NCBI GenBank assembly: GCA_050331115.1
Contig: JBHJHD010000126.1
Location: 1 to 13,491 of the forward strand
Length of the DNA: 13,491 bases
Direction: 5' to 3'
Origin: JBCCAG01 sp050331115
Lineage (GTDB): Bacteria > Cyanobacteriota > Cyanobacteriia > CAKZMO01
How positions within the stretch are numbered: the stretch's first letter is position 1; each line of letters opens with the position of its first letter. The translations under genes were made by a program, and so were the position numbers. The notes under the pieces were generated by a model. It made no database searches. It worked only from the letters and a program-made list of their open reading frames with translations, and was not told where the DNA came from. Shown here piece by piece: positions 6,363-13,365 of this stretch.

Positions 6363-6821
6363 TCAAAGATCGAGCCGCATAATCAGCTCTCCATCTTCGT
6401 CCTGCTCGCCAGTGTACGCAAAGCCCTGCTTCTCATAAAACGGTCCAGCGTTTCCCTCTCCAGGGACATGACTGGTAAACAATGCCTTTGCACCCGGGCG
6501 CGTTTTGACGTACTCAACCGCCAAAGCTAGAGCCTGCCGCCCGAACCCAAGCTTTTGAAAGCGGGCATCCAGCATGAATCTCCAAAGGGAGTAGGATTGC
6601 TTGGCGGAGTCGTCTTCAACCATGACAAACCCGATAGGCGTTTCGCCTGCATAGATCGCTCGAAACCAGGCTACCTCTGGATAGAAATGGGCCTGAGCAA
6701 TAGATACTGCGTTGGAGGCAACAAAGTTCCCTTGCGCTTCGGCCACTTTCAACCTTAGGACATCCGCGAGATTCTCCCGAGTGATCTCTCGCAGCGTAAC
6801 GACCGCATTGGGCGAAATCAT
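6363..6821 (-). CDS. GNAT acetyltransferase, diamine/polyamine acetyltransferase-like
   Basis: This 152-residue single-domain GNAT enzyme has SLWRFMLDARFQKLGFGRQAL-type sequence (motif A, with the CoA loop QKLGFG at 89-94) and NAGPFYEKQGF near the C-terminus with a Tyr (Y129) in the usual proton-donor position. FVASNAVSIAQAHFYPEVAW (33-52) and GFVMVEDD resemble the spermidine/diamine acetyltransferase group (PaiA/BltD-like). The exact substrate is inference. The start is well supported: AGGAG lies seven bases before the ATG at 6821, while an upstream ATG at 6857 has no such site and would add 12 non-conserved residues. The next gene on the same strand, a GNAT fusion, begins 13 bp after its stop, so they are probably co-transcribed. 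Divergent from the glutathione S-transferase gene. Confidence 0.87.
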   Translation of the reverse strand: MISPNAVVTLREITRENLADVLRLKVAEAQGNFVASNAVSIAQAHFYPEVAWFRAIYAGETPIGFVMVEDDSAKQSYSLWRFMLDARFQKLGFGRQALALAVEYVKTRPGAKALFTSHVPGEGNAGPFYEKQGFAYTGEQDEDGELIMRLDL

Positions 6822-6911
6822 CGGCGCTCTCCTAAGGAAAGGGGTAGCTAGGCCCATGATAGCGAATCGCCATGTATGGCAATCCTAAATGATTAGCCAG
6901 GATCAAGACCC

Positions 6912-7484
6912 ATGCTAAAACTCTACGGCGGCACCTTCAGCCGCGCTTCCATTGTTGAGTGGTATCTAAACGAGATTGAGGTGCTCTACGAATTTGTCAC
7001 CCTAGATATGAAAGCCGGACAGCACCGCCAGGACAACTTTCTGCGCATCAACCCCATCGGCAAAGTGCCGACCCTCGTTGATGACAAGGTCACTTTATCC
7101 GAGTCGGGGGGGATTTTGCTCTATTTGGCCGACAAGCACCAGCAGCTTCCCGCCAGCCCAGAGGCGCGGGGCAAGCTCTACCAGTGGGTGCTGTTTGCCA
7201 ACTCAACCTTGGGTGAGGGCCTATTTAATGACGCCCTACGGGAAAAACAAATGCCCCAGCTGCTTTGGCCCCTAGACGATTTGCTGAAGACACAGCCTTA
7301 CTTGGTCGGTGATTCGTTCACCGTAGCGGATGTGGCCGTGGGCGCCGTCGTTGGGTTTGCGACGCAAACGCTTAAGCTAGACCTGAGCGCCTACCTGGCC
7401 CTGCTCAGCTATGCTCAGCGCCTTGGCGATCGCCCCGCCTTTAAAGAAGCGATGGCCCCCAAAGCCCAGCCCCCCAAGGCCTAG
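6912..7484 (+). CDS. Glutathione S-transferase family protein
   Basis: This 190-residue protein has the two-part GST architecture. The N-terminal thioredoxin-like domain (1 to about 76) contains MLKLYGGTFSRASIVEWYLN with S10 as the likely thiol-activating residue, NPIGKVPTL (47-55) with the cis-Pro position at P53, and SESGGILLYLADK (63-75) with the Glu-Ser pair that binds the glutathione gamma-glutamyl group. The helical C-terminal domain contains LVGDSFTVADVAVGAVVG (131-148), the N-capping box of the family. Role: conjugating or reducing with glutathione, probably in detoxification or oxidative stress; the substrate is unknown. No membrane segment. It starts 90 bp from the divergent acetyltransferase, so both promoters share this short space. 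It is convergent with the SlyD-type gene, 49 bp away. Confidence 0.92.
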   Translation: MLKLYGGTFSRASIVEWYLNEIEVLYEFVTLDMKAGQHRQDNFLRINPIGKVPTLVDDKVTLSESGGILLYLADKHQQLPASPEARGKLYQWVLFANSTLGEGLFNDALREKQMPQLLWPLDDLLKTQPYLVGDSFTVADVAVGAVVGFATQTLKLDLSAYLALLSYAQRLGDRPAFKEAMAPKAQPPKA

Positions 7485-7533
7485 CAGCAGGCAGCGTGAC
7501 CTAGCCTTAGCCCCCGTGAACCAGCTTGGAGTA

Positions 7534-7953
7534 CTAAGCCACGTCCACTACCGTCAGCTCAAAGGTCAGATCCTCGCCGGCTAGGGGATGGTTGCCGTCA
7601 ATAGTCACCCCTTCTTCCTGAACATTTATCACCTGCACCGGTAGCGCCCCCTGCGGCGTTTGCAGCTGTAGGGTCTGACCGACCTCAGGATTCATGCCCT
7701 CCGGAAACTGAGCGTGGGGAACCGTCGCCACCATCTCAGGGCGAACTTCCCCATAGGCTTGATCGCTGGGGATAGTGATGGTTTTATTGTCGCCAGCATC
7801 CATCTGCTGAATGGCGGCGTCAAATCCGGGAATGACTTGGCCAGAGCCAACCTGAAATTCTAAGGGATCTCGACCTTCTGAGGAGTCAAACACTTCTCCG
7901 TCATTCAGCGTTCCCTTGTAGTGCACTTTTACGGTTTTTCCAGGTTCTATCAT
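7534..7953 (-). CDS. SlyD-type FKBP peptidyl-prolyl cis-trans isomerase
   Basis: This 139-residue protein is an SlyD-like FKBP isomerase, which speeds rotation around proline bonds and acts as a folding chaperone. The FKBP fold is split by an insert-in-flap domain: VKVHYKGTLNDGEVFDSSEG (8-27) and VGSGQVIPGFDAAIQQMDAG (35-54) belong to the FKBP part, ITIPSDQAYGEV leads into the insert (about 70-120), and the hallmark DGNHPLAGEDLTFELTVV (119-136) closes the fold. Unlike enterobacterial SlyD, there is no His/Cys-rich metal-binding tail, so a nickel role is unlikely. No signal peptide, hence cytoplasmic. The ATG at 7953 fits the family N-terminus; a GTG at 7995 would add 14 residues that look unconserved. 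It is convergent with the glutathione S-transferase gene. Confidence 0.92.
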   Translation of the reverse strand: MIEPGKTVKVHYKGTLNDGEVFDSSEGRDPLEFQVGSGQVIPGFDAAIQQMDAGDNKTITIPSDQAYGEVRPEMVATVPHAQFPEGMNPEVGQTLQLQTPQGALPVQVINVQEEGVTIDGNHPLAGEDLTFELTVVDVA

Positions 7954-8253
7954 AATAATTCTCGGTTTCCGTCGATCTGGCACTGTCGGTGCCACACTTC
8001 AACCTAAACCCCTCAAGGGGATTCTGCAAGCGAGGGGGTAGACCGCGCGCTAGAGGCCTGAATTGTTTGGGCACTTTGAGGTAAGTAGCCCGTCTCAAAA
8101 TTTGTTGATTGCAACGCATGATTTGTGGTGTGGATTACATACATAAGTTAGGTTAAAAGTATGAGAGGCGGTTTTTTTAGAAGAACCTTGGGTGTGCATT
8201 TGCCCTGATATTGACGTTATCACTAGGTCCTTGACGAGAAACGCAGAGTCAAA
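7954..8253. other. Divergent intergenic region
   Basis: No gene is visible. It separates the isomerase (minus) from the unknown gene at 8254 (plus) and must contain both promoters. TTGACG occurs near 8212, but no well-spaced -10 box follows, so I do not call a promoter. Confidence 0.4.
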
Positions 8254-8694
8254 ATGGCACATCAACGAGTTTACTTTTTAGGTCGAAACGGCTTCGGCGA
8301 GGCCGTCTTCGCGGCTAAGGTTCTGGAGAACCTCTATCGGCTGGAGGGCACTCCCGCTCAGAAGCACAGCAATTTTTACGGTATCGGTTTTGGCGATATC
8401 GTTTTTGTAGAAGAGATGCAGGACGCGCTTGAGAGAGGGGTGCTTGCGGTTAAGCAGGTTGCCCTGAAATCTGGATTGGTCCACTCGTGCTGGCACCCCT
8501 GCCCGGGCTTGCTGGCAGAGCAAGACGTTCAGCACCTAGAGGCTTATTTAAGCAATATTGCGCCCGCTTATGCTGAAATTCTCACAAATCATCAGAGCAC
8601 TATTCCCTACGAAATAGAGCTGTCTTGCTTACCCAAGCAGTTTGTGCAAATCGCTGCATTTCTGATTGAGTATGGCTTTATGCGAGTAAGCTAG
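8254..8694 (+). CDS. Unrecognised 146-residue protein
   Basis: I do not recognise this family. The protein starts MAHQRVYFLGRNGFGEAVFA and is soluble, with no signal peptide or membrane helix. Noticeable pieces are FYGIGFGDIVFVEEMQDALE, the short motif SCWHPCPGLLAEQDVQHLEA with two Cys and one His close together (a possible but unproven metal or redox site), and a C-terminal half predicted to be largely helical. The coding frame is free of competing frames of similar quality and the composition is normal. The ribosome binding site is weak. It stands alone between divergent and convergent neighbours, followed by an inverted repeat over its stop codon and, further on, a double hairpin with a T-run. 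Confidence 0.65.
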   Translation: MAHQRVYFLGRNGFGEAVFAAKVLENLYRLEGTPAQKHSNFYGIGFGDIVFVEEMQDALERGVLAVKQVALKSGLVHSCWHPCPGLLAEQDVQHLEAYLSNIAPAYAEILTNHQSTIPYEIELSCLPKQFVQIAAFLIEYGFMRVS

Positions 8695-8726
8695 CGCTAT
8701 GCCAGCGGCGTTTGCCTACAGCGCTA
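8692..8726. repeat. Inverted repeat overlapping a stop codon
   Basis: TAGCGCT at 8692-8698 (its first three bases are the stop codon of the preceding gene) faces AGCGCTA at 8720-8726, with a 21-base loop. An A-run follows on the plus strand, so on the minus strand this would be preceded by T-rich sequence rather than followed by it. Role unclear. Confidence 0.4.
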
Positions 8727-8816
8727 CAAAAAATTAACCTGAGCAGCCGGCGCGCCTTTTTCACTGAAGCGTTTACTAGACGACACTGCGATCGCCTCTA
8801 CAGGCGGTAGGTTGTA

Positions 8817-8877
8817 CAGTGAGGTCTACACGACTCACTGCTATTCGCACCCTGGTCAGGCACTGGGGTGTTTTTTT
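8817..8877 (+). terminator. Double hairpin with T-run, probable intrinsic terminator
   Basis: CAGTGAG (8817-8823) pairs with CTCACTG (8834-8840). A second stem, CACCC (8848-8852) with GGGTG (8866-8870) plus a T-G pair, is followed at once by seven T at 8871-8877. The T-run orientation fits transcription on the plus strand, ending the message of the gene at 8254-8694 before it meets the opposing SLH gene. Confidence 0.6.
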
Positions 8878-8916
8878 GGCAGTTTGGGCAATCCGCGTTA
8901 AAAATATTCGATCAGC

Positions 8917-10692
8917 TCAAAGCGTGTGGGTGATCGCCCTACGAATGATTTCGGTGACCTCGGCGGCCATAAGGGCGTCGACGTAGCGGGCCTCCTCATC
9001 AAAATTGCCGGTGTCCTTGGCCGCAATTAGGGTAAACCCGAGGGCATAGTGCTGATGGCTCGCGGTGAAATCGGGAGCGCCCTGGCGCGGGAGGCTGAAG
9101 TGGACCAGGGCGCAGTAGGATAGCTCCGTGCGATCGCGCTGGTCGCTGCGGCCGAACCCGCTTTTGGAAATAATGACGGGCGAAGTCGCCTCGCCTGCCA
9201 AGCCTAGGGTCTCTAGCGCCACGTCGATATAGCGGGCCGCGTCTGTGCCCATAGCGCGGATCACGGGCTTGAGGCCGTGGCCTTTAGCTGTGGCGAAATT
9301 GGCCTGACTCGAAATGGGGTAGTGCCAGGCTGTCATGGTCAACAGGCGGGTTAAATCGTAGGTGGAGACGAGGTTGTCGCCCTGGTGGACGGCCCCAGCC
9401 GGTCTGAGCAATACCTGCCGCGTTTGGGCGTCCCACAGCTCCGGACGCCGGATGAAAGGCACTTCCCCGTAGCGCCCTCGAAACGAGAGCTGCCCGTTGC
9501 CCGTAATCTGCCGCATCCAGCGCTCTAGACCGGCTGGCGTTTCGAAATTTTTGACCGTCACGGCTAGGGAATTAGACGTGGCGATGCGGTTGTTGTAGCT
9601 GACAATGCCTTCGGCAAAGTTGTAAAAAGGGTGGCCGGTTGGGCTGCCTTCAGCGCGAATGCGGCAGCGATCGACGGGAATATCAGGGGCGATCGCATTG
9701 ACGCGGTCTACTACGTTGAGCAGCGGCGCAAATTTTGTCGCGCTCCACATCTGGCGGTTAACGAGCGCGGCGCGGCCTAGCCAGCGGCTGTGGAGCTTGC
9801 CCTGCTGCAGGGTCGCTAGGCATAGACAGCCCGACACAATATCTGGCGAGAGAAAGTCTAGCCCTGTAGCCTCTATTGCGGGGCGGGCTCCCCTGGTGGG
9901 GTAGGCCGCTGCCTTAGCTAGCGTCAGAGGAACGGCCGCTGGCTGGGCAAAGGTCTTGAGCCGGGGCGCGTATTCGTTCAGCTCGCGCCGATAGGGCGAT
10001 CGCTCAATGCCGCGATCTAAAAAAGCCAGCTTCTCTGAATTGAAGCCTGCTTCCTGCTGAAGAAACTGCTGAAACACCGCCTGTTGGTTCGCTGCGACGC
10101 GATCGCTCGTCAGCTCGCTGGCGGGGACCTCTAGGACGCGGCAAAGCAGGGCCGACACTTCGCCTCGGGTAATGACCTGATTGGGGCGCAGGGGCCGGGG
10201 TTCGGGGAGCTGCTCTAAAAGCTGCCGCGCTAGCCCATTGGCGATCGCCCCTTGAGCCCAGGTCGGAATGTCAGCCGCATCGCTAAACTGCTGGCTCAGC
10301 TGAGCTAATGGCGCTGCGGTCTCAGGGGGCTGGCTGGCCTCAGGGGGCTGGCTGGCCCCCAGCCCCGCCTCTAGCACAATGACGGCCTGCAGCCTGGAGA
10401 TCGCCACCTGGGGGCGAAAGGCTCCGTCTTCAAAGCCGCTGAACAGCCTGCGCTGGCTGCCCCAATTAATAGCGTCCCTGGCCCAAAACTGCTCGCCCAC
10501 GTCGCGGAACGACGCGCTGGGCAGCTGCTCGGGCAGCTGTGAGAACACCCGCGTCATCAAGGCTGCGAACTCGGCGCGGGTAAGCCCCCAGTCTGGCCGA
10601 AAGGTGTCGTCGGGGTAGCCGTTGACTAGGTTCCGCTTCGCCAGCGCTGAGATACAGCGTCTAGCCCAGTGGCGTGAGATGTCAGAAAACAC
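8917..10692 (-). CDS. SLH-domain protein fused to a serine beta-lactamase/DD-peptidase-like domain
   Basis: This 591-residue protein starts with three SLH domains (about 1-46, 59-108 and 133-189), which normally bind cell-wall polymers or peptidoglycan. MFSDISRHWARRC, GYPDDTFRPDWGLTRAEFAA and AFRPQVAISRLQA are clear SLH marks. A Gln/Pro linker with two ASQPPE repeats separates the second and third. The C-terminal part (about 260-591) has the three spaced motifs of penicillin-binding serine enzymes: SATK (S317, K320), SNS (S373) and KSG (K510-G512), the last in IISKSGFG. It is therefore probably a serine hydrolase of the DD-peptidase/class A beta-lactamase type, perhaps acting on peptidoglycan; the activity is inferred. 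No signal peptide is present: the first SLH domain begins at residue 1, and an in-frame stop lies just upstream of the GTG start at 10692. It follows the CHAT-CHASE2 gene on the same strand, about 190 bp away. Confidence 0.8.
   Translation of the reverse strand: MFSDISRHWARRCISALAKRNLVNGYPDDTFRPDWGLTRAEFAALMTRVFSQLPEQLPSASFRDVGEQFWARDAINWGSQRRLFSGFEDGAFRPQVAISRLQAVIVLEAGLGASQPPEASQPPETAAPLAQLSQQFSDAADIPTWAQGAIANGLARQLLEQLPEPRPLRPNQVITRGEVSALLCRVLEVPASELTSDRVAANQQAVFQQFLQQEAGFNSEKLAFLDRGIERSPYRRELNEYAPRLKTFAQPAAVPLTLAKAAAYPTRGARPAIEATGLDFLSPDIVSGCLCLATLQQGKLHSRWLGRAALVNRQMWSATKFAPLLNVVDRVNAIAPDIPVDRCRIRAEGSPTGHPFYNFAEGIVSYNNRIATSNSLAVTVKNFETPAGLERWMRQITGNGQLSFRGRYGEVPFIRRPELWDAQTRQVLLRPAGAVHQGDNLVSTYDLTRLLTMTAWHYPISSQANFATAKGHGLKPVIRAMGTDAARYIDVALETLGLAGEATSPVIISKSGFGRSDQRDRTELSYCALVHFSLPRQGAPDFTASHQHYALGFTLIAAKDTGNFDEEARYVDALMAAEVTEIIRRAITHTL
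10321..10356 (-). repeat. 18-bp tandem duplication in the SLH gene linker
   Basis: CTCAGGGGGCTGGCTGGC occurs twice in a row without a mismatch. On the coding strand it encodes ASQPPE twice, in the linker between the second and third SLH domains. The absence of differences suggests a recent duplication. Confidence 0.9.
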
Positions 10693-10735
10693 GTTCGCTA
10701 TCCGACCTCGCTACGACGCCCGTGGGTTTAGGTGT

Positions 10736-10840
10736 TAATAGATGGGCTTGCGCCACGGTTTTACTAGCCTCACCGTTCAGCTCATGCCACAGCTTAACCG
10801 TACCATCCGCCGTCGCCAGCAGTCTGCCGTCTGGGGTCAC
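10736..10840 (-). pseudogene. WD40-repeat remnant
   Basis: The minus strand reads VTPDGRLLATADGTVKLW followed by HELNGEASKTV. This is one WD40 blade: the SPDG-like turn, LLATA strand, DGTVKLW with the closing Trp, and the start of the next linker. Only one blade is present where a propeller needs about seven, and the usual residue count between LATA and DGT is one short (normally LATAS-x-DGT). There is no start codon with a ribosome binding site. It lies between the CHAT-CHASE2 gene and the SLH gene, on their strand. The frame continues a little over the SLH start without further similarity. I infer a leftover from a lost WD40 gene or domain. Confidence 0.65.
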
Positions 10841-10841
10841 G

Positions 10842-10869
10842 CCTTTGTGGTTAAGCCTTTGTGGTTAAG
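10842..10869 (-). repeat. 14-bp tandem duplication after the CHAT-CHASE2 stop
   Basis: CCTTTGTGGTTAAG is present twice head to tail with no mismatch, between the stop codon at 10884 and the WD40 remnant. Confidence 0.9.
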
Positions 10870-10883
10870 CCTCCAGGTAGGAT

Positions 10884-13343
10884 CTAAAGTTTGCGCGAGG
10901 GGGCGTAGGTGAGGCCAGCACTCACCACTACGGCGATCGCAGCGGGCACTAGGGGCATCCAGCCGCCCTGGTTGAATATCACCAGACAGAGGCCGTAGAG
11001 GCTAATTACGGTAGCGGTGATGCCGATGGTGAGGTAAACCTTCGAGCCGGACGTGACGTAGGCGATGAATCCCCCTGCGATCGCCCATGCCAGCACCCAC
11101 AGGGCATCGCCCCACTGCATCGCCTTCCACTGCGGCAGTCCCCAGATCAATGGGCGGCCCTCAAGGACGGCGCTTTTCATCTGGCTGACCATATGGGCAT
11201 GGAGCCAGATGCCCGCCATCGCGCCATAGGGCGTGTCGAAGTAGTCCCGAGCCACGGGCGCAGTATAGCCGATTAAAACGATGCGATCCTTGATGATGTC
11301 GTCAGGGACGCGCCCCCTCAGCACCTCATCTAGCGTGACCTGCATGGCCGGCTGATTAGAGCGGTAGTTGAGCAGGATTTGGCTTTTCTGCCCGTCCATA
11401 TGCTGGTATCCCACAAATCGCATGGGCACTTCGTGGAACGCCACGGAGCCGAACTGCCATTCTAGAGACTCATTGACGGTTAAGGGCTCGACCCCAGCGT
11501 CCCATAGAAATTGGTACGCGAGCTGAAAGTTGAAGCTGTAGGGTGTCGTGCAAATAGACGGATCTGGCAGGAGGTTAGGATCGTAGGACAGCATCTGACG
11601 GCGCACCATGAGGTCCTCGGTGGCGATTTCGCTGCTCACCACCATGTCGCTGCGGGTGGGGTCTTTGCCCTGGGGCAGACCATCCACCAGCAAATCGCTG
11701 AAGCCCACCTGCTCGGTGAGCTGTGCCTGTGAACTGACTGGGGGAGGTCCGTAATTTCTGTCGGTCGAGCTGAACGCGCAGACCAAAAAAAGGTTTTGGT
11801 TGGCGTCAAATTCAGCCATTAATTCGTGGTGCTGCCCCGTCAATCGAGACCGATGAATGTCGAGGCCGATGGCGGCGGGCTCATGCTGCTGAAGCTTTTG
11901 CGCCAGTTCGGCCAGCGTTTCGTCGCTAATTGGATAGCCATACTTATTCGTGTCTTCTTGGGTAATTTCGACCACGACCAAATCGGGGTCAATGGCTTCC
12001 ACGGGGCGGCGACGCATCAGGTGATCATAGGCGCTCAGCTCTACCGGCTGCAGCAGGCCCAGCAGCCGCACGCCCATCACTAGCCCTGTGGCCATGAGGC
12101 CACCCCAAAGCGGCGATCGCCAGCTGCGTCGCCACCTAGCGCCCTTAGGCAGCATGGCGGGTCGGATGGGCGCTGGTTCTAAGGCTGGTTGGGGGGCTGG
12201 CTGAGCGACTGATCGACGAGCAGCGGTTTTAAAGGATAGGTCCAACAAGACCTCTGCGCCTTCCCTGCTGGATAAATCTGACCAGTTGAGCGCCTTTGCC
12301 GCTGGGTTCTGCCACAGGGACGGCAGCCAGGAGGCGCAGGGCACATCTCGCTCGAAGCCTTCTAGGCGCTGGCGGGCGATGCGCACCGCCTGGTGGAGGG
12401 GCATCCCCTGGGCGAAGGCTTTCAGCAGGGCTTTAAGGAAAGCTTGGGCCACCCGGTCGGGAATGGGCTCCCGCATTACGATCACGTAAGGCATGTTGAG
12501 CGCCATCAGCGCTTTTGCCAGCCCAATGCCGTCGCAGGAGTTGAAGATGGCGAGCTTCAGGCCGTGTTTAATAGCCTGGGTCAGGGCGTGCTTAATTTGG
12601 GGAATGGTTAACGATTCGGCTGGGCTGATATGGATCTGCCCCTGCTCCATATCCGTTTGGCTGTGCCCGGCGAAGAAGACGATATCCCAGCCCGACTGCT
12701 GCCACAGAGTATCGGTTAACGTCGTGCGGGAGGGCTCCTGAAGAATGCAAAGCTCGACGTCAGGCAAGCTCTCAAGGATGCGGCGATCGCTCTCCACGTC
12801 GATATCGGTTGTGTCGCCTAAAACCGACAAAATCCTGACGCCGGGTTTGGTCGCGGCCAATGTGGGTATATCGCGCCAGTTGAGGGGGCTGACGGCAACT
12901 TCGGCGTTGGGATAATCGTCCGTCAGCTGCCACAGATGCCAGGGCAGCGACTGCAGCGAAATATCCTCTACGCTAAGAATAATCTGAACGACGTCGGTGC
13001 GGCTCAGCTCGACGCGCAGCATTTTGTCGATTGGACTGAAGGCCCGAGAATTCAGCCAGCCATTCAGCGAATCGACAACCCGCTGAGTTGAGCCGTGAAA
13101 GTCTTGCTCCGAGTACCGAAGGCCTTCATCCTGCAGCAGCCTAATGCGTAAGGATTGGTTCTCGTTCCGCAGTCGATAGAGATTGCGCCACTGCTGATAG
13201 GCCGTCGCCAGCTCTGGGCAGGGCGGCAAGCTCCCGACGCACCGCATCAAATGCTGCTGATTTGCGCCAGTGATTTCTGCTGCGACGGTAGCATATCCGC
13301 TCAGCAGATTCCCCTGACCCAAACTCAAGACAACCTTTTTCAT
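10884..13343 (-). CDS. CHAT-CHASE2 transmembrane protein
   Basis: This 819-residue protein joins a cytoplasmic caspase-like CHAT peptidase domain to an extracytoplasmic CHASE2 sensor. Residues 1 to about 130 form a lead region (MKKVVLSLGQGNLLSGYATV, then LPPCPELATAYQQWRNLYRL) often seen before CHAT domains. CHAT spans roughly 140-345, with the catalytic pair H227 in IVFFAGHS and C270 in IFNSCDG. A Pro-rich linker (379-398) leads to a first membrane helix (about 411-433), then CHASE2 (about 434-735: LSAYDHLMRRRPVEA, PDLVVVEITQED, IGLDIHRS, DRIVLIGYTAPVARDYFDTP) and three further helices (about 743-763, 769-790, 795-813). This gives a cytoplasmic N-terminus and C-terminus. ATG at 13343 is chosen because it matches the family start; an in-frame start at 13421 would overlap the upstream gene by over 50 bp. 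It begins 22 bp after that gene, so they are likely co-transcribed. Most CHASE2 proteins carry their output domain after the helices; here it precedes the sensor. Confidence 0.88.
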   Translation of the reverse strand: MKKVVLSLGQGNLLSGYATVAAEITGANQQHLMRCVGSLPPCPELATAYQQWRNLYRLRNENQSLRIRLLQDEGLRYSEQDFHGSTQRVVDSLNGWLNSRAFSPIDKMLRVELSRTDVVQIILSVEDISLQSLPWHLWQLTDDYPNAEVAVSPLNWRDIPTLAATKPGVRILSVLGDTTDIDVESDRRILESLPDVELCILQEPSRTTLTDTLWQQSGWDIVFFAGHSQTDMEQGQIHISPAESLTIPQIKHALTQAIKHGLKLAIFNSCDGIGLAKALMALNMPYVIVMREPIPDRVAQAFLKALLKAFAQGMPLHQAVRIARQRLEGFERDVPCASWLPSLWQNPAAKALNWSDLSSREGAEVLLDLSFKTAARRSVAQPAPQPALEPAPIRPAMLPKGARWRRSWRSPLWGGLMATGLVMGVRLLGLLQPVELSAYDHLMRRRPVEAIDPDLVVVEITQEDTNKYGYPISDETLAELAQKLQQHEPAAIGLDIHRSRLTGQHHELMAEFDANQNLFLVCAFSSTDRNYGPPPVSSQAQLTEQVGFSDLLVDGLPQGKDPTRSDMVVSSEIATEDLMVRRQMLSYDPNLLPDPSICTTPYSFNFQLAYQFLWDAGVEPLTVNESLEWQFGSVAFHEVPMRFVGYQHMDGQKSQILLNYRSNQPAMQVTLDEVLRGRVPDDIIKDRIVLIGYTAPVARDYFDTPYGAMAGIWLHAHMVSQMKSAVLEGRPLIWGLPQWKAMQWGDALWVLAWAIAGGFIAYVTSGSKVYLTIGITATVISLYGLCLVIFNQGGWMPLVPAAIAVVVSAGLTYAPSRKL

Positions 13344-13365
13344 TGCTTCTAAGGCAAATTTTGGG

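Noticed and set aside
8749..8761. GGCGCGCC followed by T5 as a terminator for the gene ending at 8694
   Set aside because: The palindrome has no room for a loop, so it cannot form a proper hairpin; the double hairpin with T7 at 8817-8877 is the better candidate.
10321..10356. Short tandem repeat as a sign of a CRISPR array
   Set aside because: There are only two directly adjacent copies with no spacers, inside a coding sequence; no CRISPR-like repeat-spacer pattern and no cas genes are in the window.
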